This document shows positions 33,477 to 43,137 of a stretch of DNA of 64,000 bases, piece after piece. The DNA is taken from positions 49,388-113,387 of the forward strand of contig DATFJU010000031.1 in assembly GCA_035269015.1 (NCBI GenBank), given 5' to 3'. The translations under genes and the position numbers were made by a program. Position 1 is the first letter of the stretch. Every line of letters begins with the position of its first letter. The notes under the pieces are model-generated. The model searched no databases. It saw only the letters and a list, made by a program, of their open reading frames with translations, and was not told the DNA's origin. The stretch comes from JAIPJO01 sp035269015 (GTDB lineage: Bacteria; Patescibacteriota; Patescibacteriia; Patescibacteriales; UBA12465).

Positions 33477-34046
33477 TTATATATTTTTCAGTGCTTGTTT
33501 CACTCTTTCTCCACTATCACTAATATTTTTATCCACTTTTCTTAAGGCTTCCCTGGCTTCATTCATGTTATAACCCAAAGCCATTAAAGCATCCATCTCA
33601 TCACTAGAGCTAACACCTGTTTGTGTATCGGTTTTAAAGTCAGCTAACTTAGCTATCTTCTCTTTTAACTCTAAGACCACCCTTTGAGCTGTTTTTTTAC
33701 CTATTCCTGAGACTTTAGTTAACATACCAGCATCTTCTGAGGCAATAGCTTCTTTTAAGTGATTAGTACTACTTAGTGATAGCACAGCTAAAGCAGACTT
33801 GGGTCCAATACCAGATACTGATAGTAGCATCTCAAACATTTCTAAATCATCTAAACTTTTAAAACCATATAAGTCTAAGCTGTCTTCTCTAACATGTTGA
33901 TGGGTATACAACTCTACTTCACTATCTTTAGTAATTTCACTATAAATATCAGCACTAACACTAACCTTATAGCCTAAACCTTGATTTAAAATTATTAAAT
34001 CACCACCTTGTTTAGCAATAATTTTACCTTGAATGTATGCAATCAT
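33477..34046 (-). CDS. ruvA: Holliday junction branch-migration protein RuvA
   Basis: 189 residues: an OB-fold start (MIAYIQGKIIAKQGG), two helix-hairpin-helix motifs (LLSVSGIGPKSALAVLS and LTKVSGIGKKTAQRVVLELK) and a C-terminal three-helix domain (EALRKVD) that contacts RuvB. Length and order are normal. RuvA tetramers hold Holliday junctions for RuvB. The gene follows the U32 peptidase gene by 4 bp; ruvB and ruvC are not in the window. Confidence 0.96.
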   Translation of the reverse strand: MIAYIQGKIIAKQGGDLIILNQGLGYKVSVSADIYSEITKDSEVELYTHQHVREDSLDLYGFKSLDDLEMFEMLLSVSGIGPKSALAVLSLSSTNHLKEAIASEDAGMLTKVSGIGKKTAQRVVLELKEKIAKLADFKTDTQTGVSSSDEMDALMALGYNMNEAREALRKVDKNISDSGERVKQALKNI

Positions 34047-34050
34047 ATAA

Positions 34051-35319
34051 TTAATTAATTTTTCTTCTTAAAACACTTAATTGTGGAATCTTCTTCTCAA
34101 AATACATATAAACCGTTTGTCCACCTCCACCACCATGAGCTTCAACTATTTCTTCTTGACTCTCTTTATCTAACATTTTCTTTAACTTAAACTTTATAAC
34201 TTCATAGCCAGGCATTACTAACTCTAAAGTATCACCTTTTTTTAAAGTATTGTGAACCTTAATCTCTGTTTTATACTTATAATCACCTTTTACTTTGCTA
34301 TCATTTTCAGAGCTTATGGTCTGTCCACAAAACTCCCAATTAGGTAAATTATTTTCATTTTTTAAGTTCTGAGCTTCCCTGCCGCTGTTAAACATAAAAC
34401 CTTCAGTAAATCCTCTGTGATATAATTTACTTTCTAACTCTTTATATAAATAACTTAATTCTTTTTTTCTATCTTCAGCTCTAAACGATTTATCATTACT
34501 AATATCAATAGCTCTACGATATGCTCCTACTACATTAGCTAAGTAATAGACACTTTTAGCTCTACCCTCTATCTTGAAAGCTTTTATTTTAGCACTAATC
34601 ATTTCTGGTATTCTTTTTATCAAACAAAGATCTAAAGAATTAAAAATATAAGAGCCATTTTTATCTTCCCCTAAAACAAACTTAGCCTCATGACCAAGTG
34701 GTTTTACCTCATACTGCCACCTACAAGGTTGAGCGCAATCTCCTAAATTAGCATCTCTATCTATTAAATATTTTGATAAAAAACAACGACCAGAATAAGC
34801 CATACACAGAGCTCCGTGAACAAAGGTTTCTATTTCTAAACCAGGCACTTTAGTTATAACTTCCTTTACTTCTTTTAAAGCTAACTCCCTACCTAAAATA
34901 ACTCTCTTTACACCCATATCCTTATACATCTGAGCTGACATCCAATTAGTACAATTAGCTTGAGTACTTAAACTAATCTTTACCTCTGGCCACACCTCTT
35001 TAATTAAATATATGAGACCTGGATCAGCCACAAATAAAGCATCAGGCCCTAAACTTTTTAGTTGTTCTATGTGCCTTTTTACCTTACTTAAATGAGTATT
35101 ATGAGCAAATATATTTACCGTAACATAAGCTTTCTTATTTATACTGTGAGCATAATCAATTCCTGCTTTCATATCCTTTAAACTAAAGTCATTAATACGT
35201 ACCCGCAAAGAAAAATCAGGTAGACCAAAATAGACGGCGTCAGCGCCGAAAGCAAAGGCTGTTTTTAGTTTTAATAAATTACCAGCTGGAGCTAGTAATT
35301 CCACTTTATTTTTTTTCAT
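34051..35319 (-). CDS. U32-family peptidase
   Basis: 422 residues beginning KVELLAPAGNLLKLKTAFAF (position 5 onward), with GADAVYFGLPDFSLRVR and the family signature around FVHGALCMAYSGRCFLSKYL near 165-185, which includes the conserved cysteine. A later DCAQPCRWQYE adds two more cysteines. Members include collagenase-like peptidases and RNA- or ubiquinone-hydroxylation factors (TrhP, UbiU). Peptidase activity should not be assumed; an RNA modification role is equally likely. It overlaps the NIF3 gene by 14 bp. Confidence 0.9.
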   Translation of the reverse strand: MKKNKVELLAPAGNLLKLKTAFAFGADAVYFGLPDFSLRVRINDFSLKDMKAGIDYAHSINKKAYVTVNIFAHNTHLSKVKRHIEQLKSLGPDALFVADPGLIYLIKEVWPEVKISLSTQANCTNWMSAQMYKDMGVKRVILGRELALKEVKEVITKVPGLEIETFVHGALCMAYSGRCFLSKYLIDRDANLGDCAQPCRWQYEVKPLGHEAKFVLGEDKNGSYIFNSLDLCLIKRIPEMISAKIKAFKIEGRAKSVYYLANVVGAYRRAIDISNDKSFRAEDRKKELSYLYKELESKLYHRGFTEGFMFNSGREAQNLKNENNLPNWEFCGQTISSENDSKVKGDYKYKTEIKVHNTLKKGDTLELVMPGYEVIKFKLKKMLDKESQEEIVEAHGGGGGQTVYMYFEKKIPQLSVLRRKIN

Positions 35320-36265
35320 TAAATCTTTTTACCCTAATTAATCCTGAAGTAGGGATAACTTCAATACCTTGTTTTTCTATTTCATCTAAGAACAGATTCA
35401 TACCTAAAGAATCAGAACTCATATGTCCAGCAATAATTACATTCATATGATGCTTTTCTGCTTCTTTCCTGTGCTCTTCTGACATATGCATACCAATAAT
35501 GGTACCAAAACCATAATGAGCCATTTTTTCAAAAACATCTTTAGAGCCAGAAGTACCACCAGTAAATTCTGTTACCACTACCTTACCTACTCTACTATCC
35601 TTAGAACCAGCAAAAAGTTTCGGACCAACTTGTCTAGCACTTGATTCTTGATACTCTGGAATCTCTTTAAAAATAGCAAATATATCTTCTACATATTCTG
35701 GTTTTTTCTCTTGTATTAAATCGTGCATAAATCTAGCTGCTAAATTATCAGCTGTAGTATGAGTGCACATAAAATCTAATCCTAGAATTTTAGCAGTATC
35801 CACAGCTCGATAATGATTAATAGGTGATAAACCTCTGTTTACCTCCTCTGCTCTAAATTTAGTAACAGCTTCAGCTATATTAATAGGCAATCCATATTTA
35901 GCTAAAACCTCAGCCTGTAAATCCATCACTGCTGATAACTCTGCTAAAGCAGCTCCTTGAGGATGGTGAGAAATTACTAAATCTACATCTCCTAATTTAT
36001 CAGCTAACAATAACTCAGAACTATCGATATCAATTCCAGTCATCACCTTTTTTATTTCTCTAGTCTCATCAGGATTATTTAAAATCCTACTATCAACATA
36101 AGGGTTATTTAATTTTTCCTTATCAAATTCAACTTTTTGTTTTTCAGAAAGTTCATTAAACTTTTTATTTATACGAGTCATTCTTTTTTCAACTTCACTC
36201 TTACCTCTTAAGTCGGCTTCAATAGCTTTGTCCACAGCTATCTTAAATATATCTTTAGTATTCAT
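35306..36265 (-). CDS. NIF3-family (GTP cyclohydrolase I type 2-like) metal-binding protein
   Basis: 319 residues. DLVISHHPQGAAL near residue 114 is the metal-binding histidine pair of NIF3 proteins, and CTHTTADNLAARFMHDL near 167 and VIIAGHMSSDSLGMNLFLDE near 277 supply the remaining ligands. An N-terminal helical extension of about 70 residues precedes the core. Family members are dinuclear-metal proteins of uncertain function. It lies upstream of the U32 gene with overlapping ends. Confidence 0.85.
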   Translation of the reverse strand: MNTKDIFKIAVDKAIEADLRGKSEVEKRMTRINKKFNELSEKQKVEFDKEKLNNPYVDSRILNNPDETREIKKVMTGIDIDSSELLLADKLGDVDLVISHHPQGAALAELSAVMDLQAEVLAKYGLPINIAEAVTKFRAEEVNRGLSPINHYRAVDTAKILGLDFMCTHTTADNLAARFMHDLIQEKKPEYVEDIFAIFKEIPEYQESSARQVGPKLFAGSKDSRVGKVVVTEFTGGTSGSKDVFEKMAHYGFGTIIGMHMSEEHRKEAEKHHMNVIIAGHMSSDSLGMNLFLDEIEKQGIEVIPTSGLIRVKRFNEKK

Positions 36266-36305
36266 ATATAAATTATTAATTATTATATTTATCTTTTTTA
36301 TTTTC

Positions 36306-37199
36306 TCATTGCATTGATCTAAGCTTAGAAATTCTTTCTTCTATAGGCGGATGGGTCATAAAAGCTTTTTTAAAAAGGCTTTTTCTCTTTTTTCCCTTCT
36401 TATCTTTTAAAGGACTAGCAATAAAGAGATGGGCCATAGCAGAGTTAGCGTGTTTAAGGCTGTTTTCATCTGCACTAATCTTCTCCAGCGCTTTGGCTAA
36501 TCCTTCCGGATAACGAGTAAGTAAAGCTCCATCAGCATCAGCTAGAAACTCCCTTTTTCTGCTAATAGCAAACTTAATCATATAAGCAAAAATTGGAGCT
36601 ATAATAATCACTGCGATTAATATAACTAAGAAAATGGGGTTCTTTTTTGAGTCCCCTCCTTTAAAAAATAATGAGTACCTCAGCATATCAGCTAAAATAA
36701 CCACTGCTCCCACTAAAACTGTCACCAAGGTAGCAAACAACATATCTCTGTTGCCAATATGAGAAAGCTCATGAGCTATAACCCCTTCCAACTCACTTCT
36801 TTCCAGCTTTTGTATTAAACCAGTACTCATTGCTATCACCGCCTTTTCTTTATTTCTCCCAGTAGCAAAAGCATTCGGGGCAGGATCATGAATTATATAA
36901 ATTTTAGGTAGTGGTAATCCAGCAGTAATACAAAGATTTTCCACTAATCTATATATCTCCTTATTATCTTCAAACTTTAATTCTTGAGCTTTAGCCATAT
37001 TAAGTAATATTTTATGACTATTGTAATAACTAAAAAAGCTAGCTAAAACACTAATTAACACTGCAATAATTAAAATACTAGGATCATTCATATACCAACT
37101 AACACCCCAACCAATAGCGATAATAAAAACAAAAAACAAAGAAATAAGCAAATAACTCTTTCTAGTATTTGAGCTAGCGTGTGTATATAAATTGGCCAT
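36306..37199 (-). CDS. htpX: HtpX-family membrane zinc metalloprotease
   Basis: 297 residues with two N-terminal and two central membrane helices. The zinc-binding HELSH near residue 141 (GVIAHELSHIGNRD) and a downstream glutamate in REFLADADG near 217 complete an M48 site. PAPNAFATGRNKEKAVIAMS precedes it. HtpX degrades misfolded membrane proteins. It lies 5 bp after lemA, a common pairing. Confidence 0.95.
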   Translation of the reverse strand: MANLYTHASSNTRKSYLLISLFFVFIIAIGWGVSWYMNDPSILIIAVLISVLASFFSYYNSHKILLNMAKAQELKFEDNKEIYRLVENLCITAGLPLPKIYIIHDPAPNAFATGRNKEKAVIAMSTGLIQKLERSELEGVIAHELSHIGNRDMLFATLVTVLVGAVVILADMLRYSLFFKGGDSKKNPIFLVILIAVIIIAPIFAYMIKFAISRKREFLADADGALLTRYPEGLAKALEKISADENSLKHANSAMAHLFIASPLKDKKGKKRKSLFKKAFMTHPPIEERISKLRSMQ

Positions 37200-37204
37200 A
37201 GTTG

Positions 37205-37768
37205 TTAGAATTTAACTTCAATATTTTCTGCTTGAGCAGTTTCAATCTCAAAGTATTCATAAGGGGTAAAGCTTAAACCTTTAGCAATCATATTAGTAGG
37301 AAAAACTTGAATCTTAGTGTTAAATTGTCTGACATTAGAATTAAAGAATCTTCTAGCTGCCTGTATTTTATTCTCTGTATCAGATAGTTCTCTTTGTAGT
37401 TCCAGAAAATTAGTATTAGCTTTTAAATCAGGATAACTTTCTGATAGTGCAAAGATAGACTTTAAAGCTGAGGTCAATGAATTCTCTGCTTCAGCTTGTA
37501 CTTTAGTATCACCTTTTTGCTGAGAATTAATAGCTTGATTTCTCGCTTCAACTACACTATCTAGAGTTTCCCTTTCATGACTAGCATAACCTTTAACTGT
37601 TGAAACTAGGTTAGGAATAAGATCATAACGTCTTTTAAGCTGTACATCAATATCACTCCAAGCTTCATCAACTCTATTTTTTAACTTAATTAAAGAATTA
37701 TATAAGGAGATAACGATAAGTCCTAGAAGGACTATAGCTCCAACAATAATCCAAATTGTTGTAGTCAT
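37205..37768 (-). CDS. lemA: LemA-family protein
   Basis: 187 residues with one N-terminal membrane helix (about 5-22) and a helical domain containing RVDEAWSDIDVQLKRRYDLI and NLVSTVKGYASHE, then ARRFFNSNVRQFNTKIQVFP, as in LemA. It is followed by htpX, as in many bacteria. The function is not well defined. Confidence 0.94.
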   Translation of the reverse strand: MTTTIWIIVGAIVLLGLIVISLYNSLIKLKNRVDEAWSDIDVQLKRRYDLIPNLVSTVKGYASHERETLDSVVEARNQAINSQQKGDTKVQAEAENSLTSALKSIFALSESYPDLKANTNFLELQRELSDTENKIQAARRFFNSNVRQFNTKIQVFPTNMIAKGLSFTPYEYFEIETAQAENIEVKF

Positions 37769-37778
37769 AATTTTGGGG

Positions 37779-40694
37779 TTATTTTATTTTTTCTAAACCA
37801 ATATTTATTGATTTATTATTAATATTAATTTGTTTTTTAATCTCAGTTTCTACCTCTGTTTCAAGCTTAGTAATCTTATCAGCTAAAACTTCTCTTTCTA
37901 TATCCTCTTGATATTTATTTATTGCTGCTGCAAATTCAGGCTCTAAGCTTGAATAATAAACAACAACTCTATCTTCTATAGTTAAGCCAGAATTCTTTCT
38001 TAAATTATTGATAACTCTAATAATTTCTCTCTTCATCCCTTCTTCAATTAAGTCTGGACTTAAGTTAGTATCTAAAACTACTTCAATATTTTCTTTTTCT
38101 TTATCTAATTCAAAGCTTAATTCCTTAATATTTAATTCATCCTTAATTAAAGCAAAATAATCTTCAGCTAAGGCTAAATCTTCTTTAAATACTACCGTAG
38201 CTTTTTGTAATGGCTGTCTAACTTTTAATTTATTTTCATCACGCTGAGCCAAACCTTTTTCTACTATTTCTTTAACTAATTCCATCTTAGAAATAATATC
38301 AGTATTTATCTCTTTAATCTCGGGCCAAGATTCTAAGTGTACACTTTTATTTTCATCTTTAAAATTATAATCATTAATTTTTTGCCACATTGTTTCTGCC
38401 ATAAAAGGCATAAAAGGTGCCATTGTTAAGGAAAGTTTTTCAAATACTGTCTTTAAAGTACTAAGCGCTTTTAACTTTTCCTGTCTATCCTCTCCTTTTA
38501 GCCTATCTCTTGATCTTCTTAGATACCAAGTAGAGAGATCATCGATAAAGATAGCAATTGGCTTAGAAGCTCTAACTAAATCATATTTTTTCATATTATC
38601 TTCAATCTCAGCAGTTGTTTGTTGTAATCGTGCCAATATCCAATTATCTAAAACATTATCACTTTCACTTATAGTTTCCACCTCTTTTTCCCTATACATA
38701 TCATAGAACTTATACACATTCCAAACTAACATAGAAGTTTTACGAAATGACTGCAACACGTCGGCTTCACTAAAATTAATAGTTTCAGCTTGCATAACCG
38801 GAGAACAAAGTAAATAATATCTTAAAGCATCAGCACTATATTTTTCAATCACTTCCATAGGATCAGGATAGTTTTGTAGTCTCTTAGACATCTTTTTACC
38901 ATCTTCTGCTAAAACTATACCATTAACAATCACATTTTTAAAAGCTGGCCTATCCATGATAGCGGTAGATAATACGTGTAAATAATAGAACCACGCTCTA
39001 GTTTGATCCGCTCCTTCAGCTATAAACTCTGCTGGAAAATTACCCTCAAACTTAGCTTTATTTTCAAAAGGATAATGCTTTTGAGCATAAGGCATAGAAC
39101 CAGATTCAAACCAACAATCAAAAACATCTTCAATACGCTTCATAGTACCACCACAATCACATTTAATTTCAATCTTATCTAAAGTGTGCTTGTGTAAATC
39201 TTCAACTTTTTCTCCACTCGCTTCTTCTAAATCTTTAACTCCACCAAAAACCTTAGTATTTTCACAAGTGTCACATTTCCAAACTGGAAGCACTGCTGCC
39301 CAAAAACGTTGACGAGATATAGACCAATCTCTAGCACCTTCTAACCATTTACCAAATCTTCCTCTTTTAATATGTTCAGGTGACCAATTAATTTCTTGAG
39401 CTTTTTTAAGTAAATCTTCTTTTATTTTTTCTACACTTACAAAATATGAAGAAGTAGCATAGTTAATAAGTGGTGTTTCACAGCGCCAACAATGAGGATA
39501 ACTATGCTCATATTTTTCTTTAGAAAATAACCTATCATGATGAGCTAAATACTTAACTATTTCTATGTCAGTAGCCATGTGATCACTCTTTGGTTTAACG
39601 GACATATCTTGAAAATCATGCACCTCTTCTTTAAACCTACCACCAATATCAATGTGTTGAACAAAAGGCAAGTTTTTTTCTTTACCTAAGTTAAGGTCAT
39701 CTTCACCAAAAGCTGGAGCGATATGTACAATACCTGTTCCCTCTTCAGTATTAACAAAATCAGCGCTTTGTATTTTGAAAGCATTTTCTATATTTTTTAT
39801 ATCAGCGTTTTGATAATAATAAAAGACGGGCTCATAATCTAAACCTACTAAATCTTTGGCGTATAAAAGCTCTTCTATTTTATAATCTTTATCCTTAAAA
39901 ACTTCCTCTAATCTTTCTTTAGCTAAAATATAATAATCATCTTCATATTCAACTTTAACGTATTCAATATCTTCTCCCACAGCTAAAGCGACATTAGCAA
40001 TTAAAGTCCAAGGTGTAGTAGTCCAAGCTAACAAAAAAGTATTATCCTGGTCTTTAATTTTAAACTTAGCTGTGACTGATAAATCTTTAATATCTTTATA
40101 CCCTTCAGTTACCTCAGATTGAGATAAAGTGGTTTCACATCTAGGACAAACGTGCATGGAGCGATATCCTTTATATATTAAATCTTTCTCCCATAAAGTT
40201 TTAAATACCCACCAAACAGATTCCATATAATCTAAGTCCATGGTCTTATAACTACTATCCATTTCTGCCCATCTACCCAACTTATCTATAACCTTTCTCC
40301 ATTCATCAGCATATTTTAAAACCTTAGTTTGACATGATAAATTAAACTTTTCTATTCCAGTATCTACAATATCCTTTTTACTTTCTGTGCCCATTTCTTT
40401 TTCCACAATATTTTCAATAGGTAAACCATGACAATCCCAACCCCAACGTCTTTCCACTCTATAACCTTGCATGGTCCAAAATCTAGGAACAACATCTTTC
40501 ATAATACTACCAACAATATGACCATAATGAGGTGTACCAGTAGCAAAAGGAGGACCATCATAAAAAACGTAATCACCATTTACTGCCTCTTTATTTACTG
40601 ACTTTTTAAAAATGTCGTTTTCATTCCAAAAATCAAGGACTTGGTTCTCGAATTCTGCAAATATATTCTTATTTTCTTTACTTTTTTCTGACAT
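37779..40694 (-). CDS. ileS: Isoleucyl-tRNA synthetase, eukaryote-like type
   Basis: 971 residues. The class I signature HIGH reads HYGH (56-59) in PFATGTPHYGHIVGS, and KMSKR lies near residue 600 in LAEDGKKMSKRLQNYPDP. The segments RRWGWDCHGLPIENIVEKEM and the C-terminal anticodon and tail regions resemble the eukaryotic/archaeal-like IleRS group rather than the common bacterial one. The editing domain (about 190-400) is present. That group is known in some bacteria to resist mupirocin, an expectation here and not a measurement. A pair of cysteine-rich sites near 182-188 and 470-530 may bind zinc. Confidence 0.95.
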   Translation of the reverse strand: MSEKSKENKNIFAEFENQVLDFWNENDIFKKSVNKEAVNGDYVFYDGPPFATGTPHYGHIVGSIMKDVVPRFWTMQGYRVERRWGWDCHGLPIENIVEKEMGTESKKDIVDTGIEKFNLSCQTKVLKYADEWRKVIDKLGRWAEMDSSYKTMDLDYMESVWWVFKTLWEKDLIYKGYRSMHVCPRCETTLSQSEVTEGYKDIKDLSVTAKFKIKDQDNTFLLAWTTTPWTLIANVALAVGEDIEYVKVEYEDDYYILAKERLEEVFKDKDYKIEELLYAKDLVGLDYEPVFYYYQNADIKNIENAFKIQSADFVNTEEGTGIVHIAPAFGEDDLNLGKEKNLPFVQHIDIGGRFKEEVHDFQDMSVKPKSDHMATDIEIVKYLAHHDRLFSKEKYEHSYPHCWRCETPLINYATSSYFVSVEKIKEDLLKKAQEINWSPEHIKRGRFGKWLEGARDWSISRQRFWAAVLPVWKCDTCENTKVFGGVKDLEEASGEKVEDLHKHTLDKIEIKCDCGGTMKRIEDVFDCWFESGSMPYAQKHYPFENKAKFEGNFPAEFIAEGADQTRAWFYYLHVLSTAIMDRPAFKNVIVNGIVLAEDGKKMSKRLQNYPDPMEVIEKYSADALRYYLLCSPVMQAETINFSEADVLQSFRKTSMLVWNVYKFYDMYREKEVETISESDNVLDNWILARLQQTTAEIEDNMKKYDLVRASKPIAIFIDDLSTWYLRRSRDRLKGEDRQEKLKALSTLKTVFEKLSLTMAPFMPFMAETMWQKINDYNFKDENKSVHLESWPEIKEINTDIISKMELVKEIVEKGLAQRDENKLKVRQPLQKATVVFKEDLALAEDYFALIKDELNIKELSFELDKEKENIEVVLDTNLSPDLIEEGMKREIIRVINNLRKNSGLTIEDRVVVYYSSLEPEFAAAINKYQEDIEREVLADKITKLETEVETEIKKQININNKSINIGLEKIK

Positions 40695-40877
40695 ATTTTA
40701 TATAATATTACTTATTTATATACAAAAAAACTAAAAGCCCAACTCTATTATTATTATATTTTATATAAGGTGGCAAGTCAATTTTTTCATCTCACTTATT
40801 TAATTAAAAAAATAGAAAAATAATATCTACCTTAATTTAAAATAGAATTAAAAAAACAATATTATATATAAATAAAA

Positions 40878-42065
40878 TTAATAGAAATTATTTACAGTCA
40901 TCATTTTTACACTTGCCTGCTTATATCTGTTTTTAAAAGCTTGATTTAAGAATCTTTTTTTGTACTTAATCTCAACACCAATTAAGTCTTCATTATTATC
41001 TAAGACCAAATCAATCTCTGAGCCCTGCTTACTACGCCAGTAGTAACACTTATAATTTTTATCAGAATAACTTAATTGCTTTATAATTTCTGAGATAATA
41101 AAATTCTCAAAAAGCGCACCTTTATCTTCACGTAAAGAAATATTAGAAAAATTCTCTAAGAGTGCATTTCTTATACCATTATCATAAAAATAGATTTTAG
41201 CAGACTTAGAAATCTCATTTCTTTTATTTTTAGAATATGGGTAAAGTCTAAATAAAATATAACTTTGCTCAAATATCTCTATATATCTTCTAATTGTTCT
41301 AATATCTGCTCCTAAGCGAGAAGATAATTCTGAATAATTAATTAAATTTCCTATTTGAGAGGCTAAAACTTTTAATAAATCAGTTGCTAATTTTTTATCT
41401 TCAATTAACTTAAGCTCTAATATATCTTTAAGAATAAGACTGTCTACAAAATTTAGTAAATATTTTTTATCATTAGGATTATTAACATTTTGAGGATACT
41501 GTCCATATATTAAAATACTTTCTAAAATGCTTTCCATATCAAAAAGATAGTTTTTATCTTTCAATTCTTTTTTTAAAGTAACATTTTCTAAAATATTAAA
41601 ATTGAGATCTTTTTCAATATCTTTTTGCACTAAATACTCAGAGAAAGTGAGTGGATGCAATTTATAATCTATTTTTCTACCAGCTAAACTTTCTGAAGTT
41701 TTATTTTTTATATGAAAAGAAGATGATCCAGTAATTATTAAATCTACATCATTTAATTGATCATATATTATTTTAGCGGCTCTACCAGGATTTGATAATA
41801 AATGAATCTCATCAATTATTAGCATTTTAGCATCAGGGCTTATTAAACTTTTATATGATTCTATATCATAAGTTTCTAAAATCTTCCTGATAGGCTCATT
41901 GTCAACTAATAAGTAGTTAGCTTGAGAAAATATTTTTTTCACAATAGTTGTTTTGCCAACCTGCCTAGAACCAAGTAAAACAAGGATTTGTTTATACTTA
42001 GAAAAATGTATTTTAATTTTTTCATCTAAATGTCTTTGCATAAAAATATATAACTTTTTTAACAT
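40878..42065 (-). CDS. AAA ATPase with DUF4143 domain
   Basis: 395 residues: P-loop GSRQVGKTTIVKKIF near residue 33, Walker B MLIIDEIHLLSNPG near 85, ITGSSSFHIKN near 112 and a C-terminal DUF4143 part with YFYDNGIRNALL and a PD-(D/E)XK-like YYWRSKQGSEIDLVL near 344. The last section holds an E-I-K-Y-K end to the nuclease-like fold. Such proteins are common in reduced genomes; roles are unknown. An alternative start at 42041 (MQRHLDEK) is possible. It sits alone between ileS and a small membrane-protein gene. Confidence 0.9.
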   Translation of the reverse strand: MLKKLYIFMQRHLDEKIKIHFSKYKQILVLLGSRQVGKTTIVKKIFSQANYLLVDNEPIRKILETYDIESYKSLISPDAKMLIIDEIHLLSNPGRAAKIIYDQLNDVDLIITGSSSFHIKNKTSESLAGRKIDYKLHPLTFSEYLVQKDIEKDLNFNILENVTLKKELKDKNYLFDMESILESILIYGQYPQNVNNPNDKKYLLNFVDSLILKDILELKLIEDKKLATDLLKVLASQIGNLINYSELSSRLGADIRTIRRYIEIFEQSYILFRLYPYSKNKRNEISKSAKIYFYDNGIRNALLENFSNISLREDKGALFENFIISEIIKQLSYSDKNYKCYYWRSKQGSEIDLVLDNNEDLIGVEIKYKKRFLNQAFKNRYKQASVKMMTVNNFY

Positions 42066-42166
42066 CTAATGTATAAATATATATAACTAATTATACATCC
42101 TATCTAAAAATTAGACAATAGACTGCCTAAATTACATAAATAATTTACTATACAATTTTTATACTA

Positions 42167-42195
42167 TTGACACTAATCAAATTCAATGATTTAAT
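42167..42195 (+). promoter_or_regulatory. Promoter of the small membrane-protein gene
   Basis: Perfect TTGACA (42167-42172), 17-bp spacer, TTTAAT (42190-42195). Initiation near 42202 would give a leader of about 29 nt to the ATG at 42231, with no Shine-Dalgarno sequence. Confidence 0.65.
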
Positions 42196-42230
42196 GTTAT
42201 ATTGTTCTTTAATAATCAAAATAATAAATT

Positions 42231-42431
42231 ATGTCAGAATTATTTATTTTTAGTAGTTTAAGTATTCTTTTTTTAACACTATTTATCATTGAAATAGTAA
42301 CCAAAAAAGAAAAAAGACAACTTCCAAGGTTGTGGTTAGCAATATTTATAATTATGCTTATAATCACCATAAGCCATATTAGCAACCACCCAGAACTAAT
42401 TACAAAAATTAGTCCTTATTTGTCTTTATAA
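42231..42431 (+). CDS. Small two-helix membrane protein
   Basis: 66 residues with a first helix (about 4-23), a basic turn (TKKEKRQLPR), and a second helix (about 34-49), then a short end. No family is recognised. A near-consensus promoter upstream and an intrinsic terminator 10 bp past the stop enclose exactly this gene, which argues that it is real and transcribed alone, against the strand of its neighbours. Confidence 0.7.
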   Translation: MSELFIFSSLSILFLTLFIIEIVTKKEKRQLPRLWLAIFIIMLIITISHISNHPELITKISPYLSL

Positions 42432-42440
42432 AATGTAAAA

Positions 42441-42470
42441 AGTCCACAATTATTTGTGGGCTTATTTTAT
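42441..42470 (+). terminator. Intrinsic terminator of the small membrane-protein gene
   Basis: A 9-bp stem (AGTCCACAA / TTGTGGGCT, one G-T pair, 4-nt loop) followed by a T-rich stretch TATTTTATTT, starting 10 bp after the stop codon. Confidence 0.8.
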
Positions 42471-42614
42471 TTCTAAATATTAATAAGTATTACTTTTTCT
42501 AATCTTATAGTCTCTCAAAAATATAAAAAAACTCTTAATTTTATACCTTTTTACTTTCCATATATTTAAATATACTAAATAATTAATCAACTATTATATA
42601 GAAAGCTTAGCACA

Positions 42615-43136
42615 TTAATTATCAATATGAATTAAAGAAGTTCTAATGGCTTCTTTGGTGTATTCTTTTCTAGTGAGTCTTCCTTTAGTCATAATACCCA
42701 CTAAACCTTGGGCTGAACCAACTTTCATATTATCAGTATAGCCAGCCCTATAGGCGGCTTCATTCATATCCAGACCATCTTCTAACATTAACTTAGAAAC
42801 TCTCTCAGGGGCTTCCCAGGCTGAAGAAAGACCTAAGTGATACTCACTACCATCAAAGATAGCACAAGCGCAAACATCCATATAACCTGACTTAGTATGT
42901 GGCACTGCCATTAGTCCTGATTCAATACCAAAACTATAATCACAATCAATATGTGCTTTCTTGGCTCTGTTTTTAGCTCCAGTAATTGTCTCTTCTAAAG
43001 ACTTAGGTTGTTCGCTAACACCTGAAAATACATCTGCGCTTTCTACTTTAGCGTCTTGCAGATGTTTATAGTCTAAAAGTATCTCTTTTAGAGCTTCTAC
43101 CTTAACTGGATTTTGTGAAGCAATTTTTATATTCAT
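42615..43136 (-). CDS. Inosine/xanthosine triphosphatase (YjjX/DUF84 family)
   Basis: 173 residues from the ATG at 43136 (MNIKIASQNPVKVEALKEIL), which begins 1 bp past the secA stop; a longer frame reaches back into secA. It has the NP.K..A start, SGVSEQPKSLEETITGAKNRA near 45 and FGIESGL near 75, as in the non-canonical purine NTPases of this family. They remove ITP and XTP from the nucleotide pool. Confidence 0.9.
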   Translation of the reverse strand: MNIKIASQNPVKVEALKEILLDYKHLQDAKVESADVFSGVSEQPKSLEETITGAKNRAKKAHIDCDYSFGIESGLMAVPHTKSGYMDVCACAIFDGSEYHLGLSSAWEAPERVSKLMLEDGLDMNEAAYRAGYTDNMKVGSAQGLVGIMTKGRLTRKEYTKEAIRTSLIHIDN

Positions 43137-43137
43137 A

